Origin: Sneathiella litorea
GTDB lineage: Bacteria > Pseudomonadota > Alphaproteobacteria > Sneathiellales > Sneathiellaceae
NCBI RefSeq assembly: GCF_009882915.1
Contig: NZ_WTUW01000009.1
Coordinates: forward strand, 372,001 to 436,000
Reading direction: 5' to 3'
DNA: 64,000 nt
Shown: positions 33,999 to 43,839 of the stretch, piece by piece
Position numbering within the stretch: the stretch's first letter is position 1
How the letters are laid out: each line of letters starts with the position of its first letter
Position numbers and translations under genes: made by a program
The notes under the pieces: model-generated
Told to the model about the DNA's origin: nothing
Databases searched by the model: none
What the model saw: only the letters and a program-made list of their open reading frames with translations

Positions 33999-36044
33999 TT
34001 ATTCCAGGAAATAGAGGGCTGAAAGGATCATACTGCTCATGAGCGAGGTAATCGCCAGCACCGAGGTGATCCAGGCCCCGTAACGCATTGCAGCGGTTCT
34101 GCGCTGCTCAACCGATTTCTCAAGATAGACTGCGATACGGTCCCCCTCGTCGGCGACAGCAAGCGCCTCGTCATATTCGCGGGCATCAGCCGCAAGTTGT
34201 CTCTCGATATCTGTTGCGTTCAGGATTGCCACCATACTGCCGCTTTTCTTCGCCTCGTGAAATTTCTGACTCACGATCTCCCGGCGCAGACGAGAGCGGA
34301 TTTTCGTAAATACGGGCTTTAGCATTTCCTCAGTCCAGCGGCAAAACCCTGGCAGCGGCAACGGATGTGCGGCCGCCTGTAACTTAGCAAGGATCCTCAG
34401 CTGCACCAGCATCTGCTCCGCACTGCCGGGTGCTTTATGGGCGAGTATTTTCAGATGTTTATCCAGACCCTTTGATTTCACCGCGACAAATGCCGCGATA
34501 TGCCTGTCAAAAGGATTCCCCTGTCCATTCGACGAAGAAAGCTTTTTCTCTGCAACATCAATCAATTGTGGGATATTCCTGACATCCCCGCCCAGTACAA
34601 GCGGGCTCAGGCACGGAGAGCCGGGATTAAGGGCATAAAGGCACCGCTCAAGTCCGAACCCTATATTTTGTTTCTGCTTCATGTAATCATTGCAGTTGGA
34701 AATAGAGCTTGCCGGCATCCACTCTGCGTTTCTTTCCTTGTCTGTGCGTACTTCATTGACCGCAATCGTATGCATCAGATTGGTCTCCAGAAGTTCCGCG
34801 ATCGTCTTCTTCAGTTCGGCATTATCGTCCTGAAATGCCGATAACATCAGGGAACCAAGCGCGCCGCGCCCAAAGACAATATCGCGATACCAACATGCTC
34901 CGTCAGGATCCAGCAGATGGATAGCTCGCGCAACAGCAGTGTGCGCATAGTGTTTTTCACTACGCACCAACGTACCGCCCTCGTAAATAAGGACCATTTT
35001 CTTCGCAATCGTCTCATCCCGAAGCGATCCATTGATCCATTTCGTGAGCCTGCCGCTCTCTATCAGTTCCAGCGCGGCTTTCTGGTTTTGCGCCATGGCA
35101 TAGGCGAGAAGCCGCGGCGAATTATATTCCTCAGATTCAAACAGTATCTTGCCAAAAGCCGGACTATCCCCGCGTCCACGCCGAGGCGGATCTGCAATTG
35201 CATCTCGCCAACGGGCCAGCGTAGCGACGTCCCAGCGCCGTTTCGGATCATCATGCAAGAGTCCGGCAAGCACATCCTTTACGCGCGAAGAAAGAGAAAT
35301 ACCTTCTGTTAGAGCTGCGAAACTGCCAAATTCAAGTTTTTGCTTATAAATCTCACTTGCGCTCAATTCCGCGGCCGGAAGCTTACCGCACAAGAGATGT
35401 AGGATCAGAACCCCGACCGCGTAGATATCATCCGCTGGTGTTCCCTCACCTCTCCCCATAGGATGTGCCATCGCACTCGTAATCGGTTCGTAAACGACCG
35501 GTTGAGCTGAACCTGGCGCACTGGTGACCGGCTCCCCCAGGAGAAGATGTTCCCGGTTTAAGTCCGCGAAGAAAATATTATTCGCGCGGATGCCGCGATG
35601 GGCCAGCTTGTTCTTATGTAGTATCTGCAGGCAATCCACCACTGCTGGTAGCACTCTATCGAATACCATATTCTCTGTAAGCGGTTCACTGCCATCGCGA
35701 TACAAAAGACCACCGCGCGGCATTTCAAAGATCGAAACATAGCAAGCGTCAGTGTCGGAAGTACGGATAGATCCATGCGCCAAAAGTTCGACCATACCGG
35801 GGATGCAGCTTTCACTCATTAGCTGAGCCAAAGATTGGCGATATGTACTGTAAGGGCTTGAAATAACGGCGAAACATTCAGACGATGAATCCTGAAGATC
35901 GTTTGCCAGAACGGCCGTATTGGCACTACTTTCCAGGTCGGCAAGACGCCGTGAAAAATCAACGCTATATCGCCCTTCGAGGACCGCGTCCGTGCTCGCC
36001 GCCTCTTGTTCGATCGGCTTATCTATTTTTTCGGCAACAGTCAT
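33999..36044 (-). CDS. Membrane-anchored protein kinase-like protein (probable pseudokinase)
   Basis: A 681-residue protein. An N-terminal kinase-like lobe ends about residue 290. The subdomain VI motif reads HRGIRANN (149-156) where kinases have HRDLKxxN: the catalytic Asp is Gly151 and the following Lys is Arg153, while Asn156 remains. The DFG site is LGE/LLG, the VAIK lysine is not visible, and subdomain IX is DDIYAVGVLIL (205-215). About 290-650 is helical and of no known family, and a single membrane helix (ITSVLAITSLMSSMILSALYFL) ends the protein. It probably binds a nucleotide or scaffold without phosphorylating. The membrane protein at 33497 follows with a 4-base gap. The strict kinase call is therefore avoided. 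Confidence 0.8.
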   Translation of the reverse strand: MTVAEKIDKPIEQEAASTDAVLEGRYSVDFSRRLADLESSANTAVLANDLQDSSSECFAVISSPYSTYRQSLAQLMSESCIPGMVELLAHGSIRTSDTDACYVSIFEMPRGGLLYRDGSEPLTENMVFDRVLPAVVDCLQILHKNKLAHRGIRANNIFFADLNREHLLLGEPVTSAPGSAQPVVYEPITSAMAHPMGRGEGTPADDIYAVGVLILHLLCGKLPAAELSASEIYKQKLEFGSFAALTEGISLSSRVKDVLAGLLHDDPKRRWDVATLARWRDAIADPPRRGRGDSPAFGKILFESEEYNSPRLLAYAMAQNQKAALELIESGRLTKWINGSLRDETIAKKMVLIYEGGTLVRSEKHYAHTAVARAIHLLDPDGACWYRDIVFGRGALGSLMLSAFQDDNAELKKTIAELLETNLMHTIAVNEVRTDKERNAEWMPASSISNCNDYMKQKQNIGFGLERCLYALNPGSPCLSPLVLGGDVRNIPQLIDVAEKKLSSSNGQGNPFDRHIAAFVAVKSKGLDKHLKILAHKAPGSAEQMLVQLRILAKLQAAAHPLPLPGFCRWTEEMLKPVFTKIRSRLRREIVSQKFHEAKKSGSMVAILNATDIERQLAADAREYDEALAVADEGDRIAVYLEKSVEQRRTAAMRYGAWITSVLAITSLMSSMILSALYFLE

Positions 36045-36118
36045 TCGCGCGCGACTTTAATCCATCTGATAAAATTCAGCGGCGATTGTCGCAATTCTAC
36101 GTTAATACGACGTTAAAT

Positions 36119-37303
36119 TCAGTCCGAAGACGGAGACGGGCAGAGCTGCTTCCTCTCATCGACCCGCCACACGAGCAGCGAGGAAATCACCAATACCCCG
36201 GCGGCGATCAGGGAAGCGATGAAAAAATCACCGAAATAGTCATACACATATCCGGCAAATCCCGGCCCAATTGTTTGTCCGACACCAAAGGAAAGAGTCA
36301 TCACCGCCAGAATCTGCCGTCCGTGGTACGGTGCCATAGCGCGCGCCTCCACCAGGCCAAGTGCTGTGATCCCGACGAGCGTATTGCCGAGGATAACTGC
36401 CGAGAGAAGGAGAATGAAGGGATGTTCCCATATCACACTGGCGGCGACACCAAAGGCGAGAATCAGACAGGCAACGGAATAAATCCGGCCATTTCCATAA
36501 ATCCCGCCGAGCCAGCCCCACAACGCCACTGAGGGAATGGCCGCAACCCCGACGACGAGCCAGATAATGGATTGCATCCATTGTACTTCCGGTATCTGAC
36601 GGACAAGGGTGGAGATGAATGTGGCCGTGATGATATAACCAAATCCAAAAAGGAAATAGGACAGGATCAAGGCTTTCAGCGGTCGGCTGTAGCGAAGCGA
36701 CCTGCCAGCCTCACCCCCAACTATGATCTCAGGTGCGGCGGGCACAAAGAAGAAGACCGGCACGATAAAAACGAGAGAAAGCAGGCCCGACGCGATCCAC
36801 ATGATATCTACCCCGACCGCCATATTCTCAAGGAATATAATCAAAAGGGAGGAAAGCGAGATACCTGTGCCGACGCCTGCAAAATAAAGGGCGGACAGGC
36901 GCGGCCGGCCCTCGGCCGCAAGTCGGCTCAAGATGAGAGCGGATCCGAATACCATGACAAAGGCGGAGGCGATCCCGCTAATCAGCCGGATAAACAGGAA
37001 TAACTCGAAATTCTCCGTGAAGCCCATGGCAATCGTGGTCAGCGCGCAAATAATCAGGGAGAACAGGAACCAGCCACGCGTGCTGCCGGGCAGGCTTTGG
37101 CGGATACCCAGAAGCGCGCCCAGCAGATATCCGAGATAATTTGCCGACGCGATCAGCCCCGCGTCAGACTTGCTCACACCAAGGCCGGCTTCCATAAAGG
37201 GCAGTATCGGGGTATAGACGAAGCGGCTAATACCTATGCCGACGGCAAGGGCTAGCAGCCCTCCGACAGCGAGCCGCCCCATGTGTCCGGAAGAATTCAT
37301 CAT
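36119..37303 (-). CDS. MFS transporter, YbfB/YjiJ-type
   Basis: A 394-residue protein of about twelve membrane helices with the N-terminal pattern GIGISRFVYTPILPFM, which is characteristic of the YbfB/YjiJ family, and a later MAPYHGRQILAVMTLSFGVGQTIGPGFAGY. These proteins are proton-coupled exporters of unassigned substrate. The start is an ATG-ATG pair at 37303. It lies downstream of purA on the same strand with a 58-base gap, and upstream of the pseudokinase with 74 bases, so it may be partly read through from purA. Confidence 0.87.
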   Translation of the reverse strand: MMNSSGHMGRLAVGGLLALAVGIGISRFVYTPILPFMEAGLGVSKSDAGLIASANYLGYLLGALLGIRQSLPGSTRGWFLFSLIICALTTIAMGFTENFELFLFIRLISGIASAFVMVFGSALILSRLAAEGRPRLSALYFAGVGTGISLSSLLIIFLENMAVGVDIMWIASGLLSLVFIVPVFFFVPAAPEIIVGGEAGRSLRYSRPLKALILSYFLFGFGYIITATFISTLVRQIPEVQWMQSIIWLVVGVAAIPSVALWGWLGGIYGNGRIYSVACLILAFGVAASVIWEHPFILLLSAVILGNTLVGITALGLVEARAMAPYHGRQILAVMTLSFGVGQTIGPGFAGYVYDYFGDFFIASLIAAGVLVISSLLVWRVDERKQLCPSPSSD

Positions 37304-37361
37304 TCCGGAACTTTAGCATGAGGAGGAAACGGCGGGCAGCCTGTTTCTGTTCACTTTTAGG

Positions 37362-38654
37362 TTAATCTTCGAACGGATTGCGGACGAGGATTGTATCTTC
37401 GCGCTCCGGGCTTGTCGAGAGAAGTGCAACAGGTGCCTCAATCAGTTCCTCCACATGGCGGATATATTTCACTGCGGCGGCCGGAAGGTCTGCCCAACTG
37501 CGCGCACCATAAGTACTCTCGCTCCAGCCTTCCATTGTCTCATAGACAGGCTTTACCGCCGCCTGATCTGCCATGTTGGCGGGAAAATAATCGATCTGCT
37601 TGCCGTTCAATTCATAGCCAACGCAGATTTTGAGTTCGTCCATACCGTCCAGCACATCCACCTTTGTCAACGCGATGCCCGTAATACCGCCGGTTTTCAC
37701 GGCCTGACGCACCATTACGGCATCGAACCAACCGCAGCGGCGCTTACGCCCTGTCACAACACCAAACTCATGCCCGCGTTCGCCAAGCCCTTTACCCACG
37801 TCATCAAAAAGCTCGGTCGGGAATGGCCCTTCCCCAACACGAGTCGTGTAGGCCTTGGTAATGCCAAGAATATAGTTGACGGACCCCGGCCCGACGCCGC
37901 TACCTACGGCCGCCTGTCCGCCGAGTGTGTTGGAAGATGTCACGAAGGGATAGGTGCCGTGATCGTTATCCAGCATAGCCCCTTGCGCACCCTCGAACAG
38001 GACACGTTTGCGAGATTTCTTTGCTTCATCCAACCGGCGCCAGACGATATCAGAAAATTCAAGAACCTTTGGTGCAATTTCAATAAGTTGTGCGAGCAAT
38101 TTATCACCATCCACCAGCGGTGCACCCAGACCTTTACGAAGCGCATTGTGATGATCGAGCAAGGTCGCGATTTTTCGCTTCAGTAGGTCCGTATCCGTCA
38201 GGTCGCAAACCCGAATCGCACGACGGGCCGTCTTGTCTTCGTAAGCCGGACCAATACCGCGCCGCGTCGTCCCGATTTTTACAGCCGAACTCGCATCCTC
38301 CCGCAGGGCATCAAGTTCCCCGTGAAGAGGCAGGATCAGCGTCGCGTTTTCCGCGATTTTGAGGCTGTTGTGGTCAACGCTAACGCCCTGCGCCCGCACG
38401 GTGTCGATCTCTTTCATTAATGCCCAGGGATCGACAACAACGCCGTTACCGATGACCGATATCTTGCCGCCGCGGACAATGCCGGAGGGAAGCAGGCTGA
38501 GCTTATAGACCTTGCCATCCACAACGAGCGTATGGCCGGCATTATGCCCGCCCTGAAAACGCACAACGACATCTGCGCGCTCGGACAGCCAGTCAACAAT
38601 CTTGCCTTTGCCCTCGTCACCCCATTGGGAGCCAACCACCGCTACGTTCGCCAT
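37362..38654 (-). CDS. purA: Adenylosuccinate synthase
   Basis: A 430-residue GTP-dependent ligase that joins IMP and aspartate to make adenylosuccinate, the first committed step of AMP synthesis. The N-terminal loop [19 protein letters not shown], the IMP-binding [14 protein letters not shown] and the closing [19 protein letters not shown] are all present. Residue order and length match the bacterial enzyme. It is 30 bases downstream of hisZ and probably in the same transcript, an order seen in other alphaproteobacteria. Confidence 0.97.
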   Translation of the reverse strand: MANVAVVGSQWGDEGKGKIVDWLSERADVVVRFQGGHNAGHTLVVDGKVYKLSLLPSGIVRGGKISVIGNGVVVDPWALMKEIDTVRAQGVSVDHNSLKIAENATLILPLHGELDALREDASSAVKIGTTRRGIGPAYEDKTARRAIRVCDLTDTDLLKRKIATLLDHHNALRKGLGAPLVDGDKLLAQLIEIAPKVLEFSDIVWRRLDEAKKSRKRVLFEGAQGAMLDNDHGTYPFVTSSNTLGGQAAVGSGVGPGSVNYILGITKAYTTRVGEGPFPTELFDDVGKGLGERGHEFGVVTGRKRRCGWFDAVMVRQAVKTGGITGIALTKVDVLDGMDELKICVGYELNGKQIDYFPANMADQAAVKPVYETMEGWSESTYGARSWADLPAAAVKYIRHVEELIEAPVALLSTSPEREDTILVRNPFED

Positions 38655-38684
38655 AATCCTCAGTCCTTGAATGTAAAATTTTGA

Positions 38685-39824
38685 TCAGGAGAGTTTTGTA
38701 ATTCCATCCGGCCCGAGAAACTGGCCGCAATTGAGGCGTCGCGCCTCCGCTTCTATGTCAACTTCAGGCGCAAGCCCCGCAACCGTTTTCCAGCCTTCCT
38801 GACGCAAGGCATATCCTTGATCGAGGCTGGTTCCAAACGGAAGGTAAAGCCGGTCATCAGCAGGCCGACGGGGCACTGCACGCATCAGGCTATCAAGAAA
38901 GAGTGTAAAGCCGGACGCAGATTCCCCGTCCATAAGACAGTACCGTCCGCCACGGCCAAGTTCCCCGCGCACACCGCGCGCAAAAACCGTAAAGCTGAGA
39001 CCGGACTGATATTCAAAGCCCCGGAATTCACCCGGATCAATCGTCAGCGTCAAATCCGGTGCCGATTGCTGTAGTTGCGCAACCACATTTTTCAGGGCCT
39101 CGATCTGTGCGGTCGCCGCTTCGGGAAGCGATATGTCCTCAAGCGCCTCAATCGCGCTATCCGCCGGACCCGCCGCCTTCAAAAGTTTAATCAGGATTTC
39201 ATTAAGCGGTGCCTTATAGCTCTCAAGTGCTACCGCGTCCTTGTGATCCAGAGCCTCCCGCGCAGAAACCGCAATTTCTGGATCAATACCGAGCTCCTTG
39301 CAAAGGGTCGGAACCAGGGTCGGCAGCGTCAGGTCAATGGAAAAATTCTCAACTTCAAGCGCGCCCAAGGCTTCGGCCGCGAGCAAGATCAGCTCCGCAT
39401 CAGCAGAAGCTTCAGATGGACCGATCAGTTCGACCCCGGTTTGGGCAAATTGTCGCTCCGGCCGGAGCTGGGACCCATAGACCCGCAGGACCTGCCCGGA
39501 ATAGGAAAGCCGCAAGGGACGTGGATCCTGTTTCATCCGGGTTGTCGCAACACGCGCTATCTGCAAAGTGATATCCGTTCGGATGCCCATCATCCGGTGC
39601 GAGACCGGATCCATCACGCGAAACATCTTGGAGGCAAGCGCCGCACCGGAGCCTTCCAGAAGATGCTCTTCAAACTCGATCAGGGGTGGCTTAACCTGCA
39701 GGTAGCCATTCCCTGCGAAAACATCCATCAGGGTACGGTTAATGCGCGCTTCGCGTGCAGCAGCGGGCGGGAGCATATCTGCCAAACCGGCGGGCAGCAG
39801 GCCTTTTTCGGAATAGTCATTCAT
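38685..39824 (-). CDS. hisZ: ATP phosphoribosyltransferase regulatory subunit
   Basis: A 379-residue class II aminoacyl-tRNA-synthetase-like protein that lacks charging activity and activates the short HisG catalytic subunit, the first enzyme of histidine synthesis. The start GLLPAGLADMLPPAAAREARI and the motif-2-like GSGAALASKMFRVMDP are visible. The motif 3 region is ELGRGGRYCLMDGE, with the arginine kept. HisS would be longer and have an anticodon-binding domain, which is missing here. HisG is not in this window. Confidence 0.88.
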   Translation of the reverse strand: MNDYSEKGLLPAGLADMLPPAAAREARINRTLMDVFAGNGYLQVKPPLIEFEEHLLEGSGAALASKMFRVMDPVSHRMMGIRTDITLQIARVATTRMKQDPRPLRLSYSGQVLRVYGSQLRPERQFAQTGVELIGPSEASADAELILLAAEALGALEVENFSIDLTLPTLVPTLCKELGIDPEIAVSAREALDHKDAVALESYKAPLNEILIKLLKAAGPADSAIEALEDISLPEAATAQIEALKNVVAQLQQSAPDLTLTIDPGEFRGFEYQSGLSFTVFARGVRGELGRGGRYCLMDGESASGFTLFLDSLMRAVPRRPADDRLYLPFGTSLDQGYALRQEGWKTVAGLAPEVDIEAEARRLNCGQFLGPDGITKLS

Positions 39825-39875
39825 TACGTGGGCCTATAAAGCATATTTCCCTGCGAACGCCAACAGGAACAGCAA

Positions 39876-39904
39876 AAAAGCGGCAGTTTTTAACCGCCGC
39901 TTTT
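39876..39904 (-). terminator. Terminator of the serC-serA operon
   Basis: AAAAGCGGC (39876-39884) pairs with GCCGCTTTT (39896-39904); GTT and AAC inside extend the stem. On the minus strand T residues follow. It is about 40 bases past the serA stop. Confidence 0.88.
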
Positions 39905-39944
39905 ACGCAAGCACCCGAAGGCGCAACTTTCTATCACATAGAAC

Positions 39945-41522
39945 CTAGAAATTCAACGGCTTGACCTGATCCACATGGGGCAATTTCCGCACCGTATCCA
40001 GTGTTTCGGCCGACAATTCCGAATCTATCTCGATCAGGGCGATCGCCTCGCCCGCGCCCTTGTGACGACCGAGATGGAATGTTGCAATATTCACGCCCGC
40101 ATCACCGAGAACCGAGCCAAGCGCGCCAATGAAGCCCGGCTTGTCCTTATTCGTGACATAGAGCATATGGGGGCCAATTTCCGCCTCCATATTGATACCC
40201 TTGATATTCACGATACGCGGACGGTCATCCCCGAACAGCGTTCCCGAAATATCGCGGGTCTGGTGCTCGGTCGTAATCGAGAGGCGGATCAGGGTCTGGT
40301 AATCCTCTTCACGGTCATTATAGCTCTCGGTGACGTCGATCCCCCGCTCTTTCGCAACCAGTGCTGCATTGACCATATTGATGCTGTCCATCAACGGGGC
40401 AAGCAGGCTCTGGATGATGATCGAGGTAAGCGGCTTTGTATTCAGGCCAGCTGCGGCGCCTTCATAATCGATGCGGACAGACTTGATGCCGCTTTCCGTG
40501 ACCTGACCGGCAAATCCACCAAGTTGGGCGGCAAGGTCCATATAGGGTTTCAGCTTCGGTGCCTCTTCCGCCGTAACGGATGGCATGTTGAGTGCATTTG
40601 TGACAGAGCCAACCAGCAGGTAATCGGACATCTGCTCGGCCACCTGAATGGCAACATTGACCTGAGCCTCATCCGTGGACGCACCCAGATGCGGCGTTGT
40701 CACCACATTGTCGAGACCGAAGAGGATATTTTCCTTCGCCGGCTCTACCGCATAAACGTCAAGCGCTGCCCCGGCAACCTGCCCGGATTCAAGTGCTACC
40801 TTCAAATCTTCCTCAACAACGAGGCCACCACGTGCGCAGTTGATCAGACGCACGCCCGGCTTCATCTTGGCGATATTCTTCGCGTTGATGATATTGCGGG
40901 TGCTGTCGGTGATCGGCGTATGAAGCGAGATATAATCGGCCCGGGCGAAAAGATCGTCCAGCTCCAGCTTCTCGACACCCAGTTCCTGCGCCCGTTCCGG
41001 CGACAGGAACGGATCATAGGCAACCACTTTCATTTTAAGGCCCACGGCGCGGTCCGCGACAATGGAACCGATATTACCGCAACCGATGACGCCCAAGGTC
41101 TTGCCATAAAGCTCGACACCCATGAATTTTGATTTTTCCCATTTGCCATCCTGGGTGGAGGCATTCGCCGCCGGGATATGACGGGAGAGAGAGAACATCA
41201 TCGCGATGGCGTGCTCGGCCGTGGTGATGGCATTACCGAAGGGCGTATTCATCACGCAGATACCGGCCGCCGTTGCCGCCGGGATATCAACATTATCGAC
41301 ACCGATACCGGCGCGGCCGATAACTTTCAGGTTGGTTGCCGCCGCAATAATCTCGGCGGTTGCCTTGGTGGCGGAACGGACAGCGAGGCCGTCATATTCG
41401 CCGATGCAGGCTTTCAGCTCTTCCGGCGTCATGCCGGTTAGTTCATCTACTTCTACTCCGCGATCGCGAAAAATTTCAGCAGCGCGCGGGCTCATCTTGT
41501 CAGAGATAAGGACTTTGACCAT
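39945..41522 (-). CDS. serA: D-3-phosphoglycerate dehydrogenase, long form
   Basis: A 525-residue SerA with NAD-binding Rossmann motif (GVIGCGNIGSIVADRAV), the catalytic His in TPHLGAS, an intervening ASB domain and a C-terminal ACT regulatory domain (PGFIGALGSVLGDAGVNIATF). It oxidises 3-phosphoglycerate to 3-phosphohydroxypyruvate; the ACT domain usually senses serine. Long (type I) SerA is normal in alphaproteobacteria. The gene starts 22 bases after serC, so the two are cotranscribed and perform consecutive steps. Confidence 0.96.
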   Translation of the reverse strand: MVKVLISDKMSPRAAEIFRDRGVEVDELTGMTPEELKACIGEYDGLAVRSATKATAEIIAAATNLKVIGRAGIGVDNVDIPAATAAGICVMNTPFGNAITTAEHAIAMMFSLSRHIPAANASTQDGKWEKSKFMGVELYGKTLGVIGCGNIGSIVADRAVGLKMKVVAYDPFLSPERAQELGVEKLELDDLFARADYISLHTPITDSTRNIINAKNIAKMKPGVRLINCARGGLVVEEDLKVALESGQVAGAALDVYAVEPAKENILFGLDNVVTTPHLGASTDEAQVNVAIQVAEQMSDYLLVGSVTNALNMPSVTAEEAPKLKPYMDLAAQLGGFAGQVTESGIKSVRIDYEGAAAGLNTKPLTSIIIQSLLAPLMDSINMVNAALVAKERGIDVTESYNDREEDYQTLIRLSITTEHQTRDISGTLFGDDRPRIVNIKGINMEAEIGPHMLYVTNKDKPGFIGALGSVLGDAGVNIATFHLGRHKGAGEAIALIEIDSELSAETLDTVRKLPHVDQVKPLNF

Positions 41523-41544
41523 TTTATCGATCCTTCGTTCAGGA

Positions 41545-42714
41545 TTATTTCTGGAATGTGTTTTTAAGTGTCGCGTAGCCCCAGTCGAGCCAGGGCATCA
41601 GGGCTTCAAGATCAGCGGTTTCCACCGTCGCACCCGCCCAGATCCGAAGACCCGCTGGCGCATCACGATAATGTCCGATATCGAGCGCCGCGCCTTCCGC
41701 CGCGAGAAGGTTGACGAGCTCTTTCGCTGCCTTTGGCTGATCTTCAGCGGGAAGCGCCGTGAACCAGTCATCAGTGATCTTGAGGCAGACCGAGGTGGTG
41801 GAGCGGATGGCCGGATCACCTGCAAGATAATCCACCCAGTCGGTTTTCGCGACCCAGTCGGAGATCACCTTGGCGTTGGCGTCCGTACGGGTAACCATAC
41901 CTTTGCCACCACCAACAGTTTCGGCCCAGTCAAGCGCATCCAGCGCATCCTCAACCGCCAGCATGGAGGGGGTGTTGATCGTTTCGCCCTTGAAGATACC
42001 TTCAATGAGCTTGCCGCCCTTGGTCATGCGGAAGACCTTCGGGAGGGGCCATGCGGGGGTGTAGCTTTCCAGCCGCTCAACAGCGCGCGGGCTCAGGACC
42101 AGCATGCCATGCGCCGCCTCCCCGCCCAGCACCTTCTGCCAGGACCAGGTTACAACATCGAGTTTTTCCCATGGCAGTTCCATGGCAAACACGGCGGAGG
42201 TCGCATCGCAAATGGCAAGACCTTCGCGGTCGTCCGAAATCCAGTCGCCATTCGGTACCCGGACGCCAGAGGTTGTACCGTTCCAGGTAAAGACCGTGTC
42301 GCGGGACCAGTCGGTCGCGGCAAGGTCCGGGATTTCGCCATATTCGGCGTTGATCACTTCGGCATCGTTCAGTTTTAGCTGCTTGACCACATCGGTAGCC
42401 CAACCAGCGCCGAAGCTTTCCCACGCCAGCATAGTCACGGGACGCGCACCCAGCATCGACCAGAGCGCCATTTCGACGGCGCCGGTGTCGGAGCCCGGCA
42501 CAATACCGATCTTGTAGTCATCGGGAATGCCAAGCAGCGCGCGATGTTTGTCGATCACGGCTTTCAGCTTGGCTTTACCCTCACCCGAACGGTGGGAGCG
42601 ACCAAGACACGTATCTTCAAGATTTTGGAGGGACCATCCGGGGCGCTTCGCGCAAGGGCCGGATGAAAACAGGGGAGAGTTAGGGCGTCTCTCCGGACGC
42701 ATTTGTACTGTCAT
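41545..42714 (-). CDS. serC: Phosphoserine aminotransferase
   Basis: A 389-residue class V aminotransferase that converts 3-phosphohydroxypyruvate and glutamate to phosphoserine and 2-oxoglutarate. The PLP lysine is in [17 protein letters not shown], and the N-terminus [14 protein letters not shown] with [15 protein letters not shown] matches the alphaproteobacterial group of SerC, which has an insertion and is longer than the E. coli form (362). The ATG at 42714 follows GGAAGG at 42731-42726. A leader and promoter lie upstream. Confidence 0.94.
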   Translation of the reverse strand: MTVQMRPERRPNSPLFSSGPCAKRPGWSLQNLEDTCLGRSHRSGEGKAKLKAVIDKHRALLGIPDDYKIGIVPGSDTGAVEMALWSMLGARPVTMLAWESFGAGWATDVVKQLKLNDAEVINAEYGEIPDLAATDWSRDTVFTWNGTTSGVRVPNGDWISDDREGLAICDATSAVFAMELPWEKLDVVTWSWQKVLGGEAAHGMLVLSPRAVERLESYTPAWPLPKVFRMTKGGKLIEGIFKGETINTPSMLAVEDALDALDWAETVGGGKGMVTRTDANAKVISDWVAKTDWVDYLAGDPAIRSTTSVCLKITDDWFTALPAEDQPKAAKELVNLLAAEGAALDIGHYRDAPAGLRIWAGATVETADLEALMPWLDWGYATLKNTFQK

Positions 42715-42725
42715 AATAAACTAAA

Positions 42726-42780
42726 CCTTCCAGTCTAGAGCATCCCGGTGGGGGGATGTGGCCCGCCGTTCATAGACAAA
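42726..42780 (-). ncRNA. Candidate serC leader RNA motif (alphaproteobacterial)
   Basis: The transcribed leader of serC contains a perfect 6-bp hairpin (CATCCC, loop CCCACC, GGGATG; 42758-42741) followed by a GGAAGG ribosome-binding site at 42731-42726. Alphaproteobacteria are known to carry a conserved serC RNA motif upstream of serC-serA, and position and size fit. I cannot align it to the covariance model here, so the family assignment is probable only. Confidence 0.5.
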
Positions 42781-42799
42781 ATTTCGCGGGCTATGTCAA
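42771..42799 (-). promoter_or_regulatory. Promoter of the serC-serA operon
   Basis: On the minus strand TTGACA (42799-42794) is a perfect -35, and TCTATG (42776-42771) lies 17 bases further. It precedes the leader hairpin. The region from 42800 to 43077 shows nothing else I can identify. Confidence 0.55.
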
Positions 42800-43077
42800 C
42801 GGGATTTTTTGCACTGCGACATTTTGCCGGATATTTGCGCTGAGAATGTCCGCTACCTGCATAAATATTCCGATAGCGACAGTGATTTTTCTGTGAAAGA
42901 CAGAATCAATCTGATATTCCATCACGGCATTCGGGTATATCCCTGACCGCTTAGCCACCAATAGCGGCTATCAGTTCTGCATTAAGCCGGTGACGTAAAA
43001 CTACCCGTCATTAAACCGAACGCCGACTATCTCCAATTTTTGTAAGCTCTACTAGCGGCTTCGCAGGCAAAGACGAC

Positions 43078-43563
43078 TTAAGATTCCAGATCACTCCATT
43101 TGATCCGCAGTCGTTTCCCATTGGTTTTTGGAAGCAGTTTTCGATCAACTAGTCGATGGCAGATTTTAAAATCTTCATTGATATTCACAACTAGCAGCTC
43201 GTTGAAGTGCCCCTTCAGATCGACTAGCACTTCGTCACGAGCCTTAAAGGGCGTAATTGTCTTAACTTCGATGAAGTCATTCCCCAGTCGCCCATCGGAT
43301 CCTTGAGCATAATTTTTATGAAGTTTGATACCGTATGTTATTGCACCGTACAATTCACCAATATCCCCGTAGACCTGCAAGTGCAGGCCGGTTTCTCGGT
43401 AATAATTTTCCGCAGTGGTTAAAAGCTGTTCAAAAATCGGTATTAGGGCGAAGTTAGCCTTGGGATACCTCGCCCTCCATTCCTTGTGCTGGATTTGCCG
43501 GTCTATTTCATCCCAGCTAACCCACTCATCACTATCCCAAAATGCGTTATCGGGGCCGAGCAT
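43078..43563 (-). CDS. Hypothetical protein with PD-(D/E)xK-like nuclease motif
   Basis: A 161-residue protein starting MLGPDNAFWDSDEW, with AGAGG upstream of its ATG. Its middle contains GELYGAITYGIKLHKNYAQ, then GRLGNDFIEVKTI, which has the acidic residue plus ExK arrangement found in PD-(D/E)xK nucleases and in several restriction-like domains. The rest ends in basic residues (KRLRIKW). The gene is AT-richer than its neighbours and has no operon partner, so it may be acquired. No methyltransferase is nearby, so a complete restriction system is not supported. Function unknown. Confidence 0.6.
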   Translation of the reverse strand: MLGPDNAFWDSDEWVSWDEIDRQIQHKEWRARYPKANFALIPIFEQLLTTAENYYRETGLHLQVYGDIGELYGAITYGIKLHKNYAQGSDGRLGNDFIEVKTITPFKARDEVLVDLKGHFNELLVVNINEDFKICHRLVDRKLLPKTNGKRLRIKWSDLES

Positions 43564-43750
43564 GATATACCTCTAAAATATTTAAAGCTTCGGGTAATAG
43601 AAGCGTTAATAGCGCGACTATGCATCGATGAATTTAAACGATAGCCGTACTATATTTCTCACCTTCCTTACAGACGACCATCCTCAACTCATAATTGTAA
43701 TTCAATCTAGGTGATTGTTACCCATAATAGAACAAACGTCTAAACAATCG

Positions 43751-43775
43751 CTTAATTGTCCCGGTGACAATTAAG
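43751..43775. promoter_or_regulatory. Operator-like 10-bp inverted repeat upstream of the PLP/AKR cluster
   Basis: CTTAATTGTC (43751-43760) and GACAATTAAG (43766-43775) are exact complements separated by 5 bases (CCGGT). The core TTGTC-N5-GACAA resembles sites of GntR/FCD-type repressors. It lies 65 bases before the first gene of the cluster, a suitable place for a repressor. No regulator gene is adjacent. Confidence 0.6.
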
Positions 43776-43839
43776 GGCTGGTCAAAGGCATTGGGGATAG
43801 AGAGAATACGGGATAATCATACACTTGAGGTTGTTTCCC

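Noticed and set aside
39975-42378. Long plus-strand frames (385 and 390 codons) opposite serA and serC.
   Set aside because: Both minus-strand genes are well supported, and the plus translations contain no recognisable motif.
42800-43077. Possible small gene or RNA in the gap between serC and the hypothetical protein.
   Set aside because: I found no open frame with a binding site, no tRNA-like fold and no strong repeat; the promoter at 42771-42799 accounts for its proximal end.
43078-43563. A restriction-modification or defence island.
   Set aside because: Only one possible nuclease-like protein is present and there is no methyltransferase, helicase or integrase near it. Kept only as a low-confidence finding.
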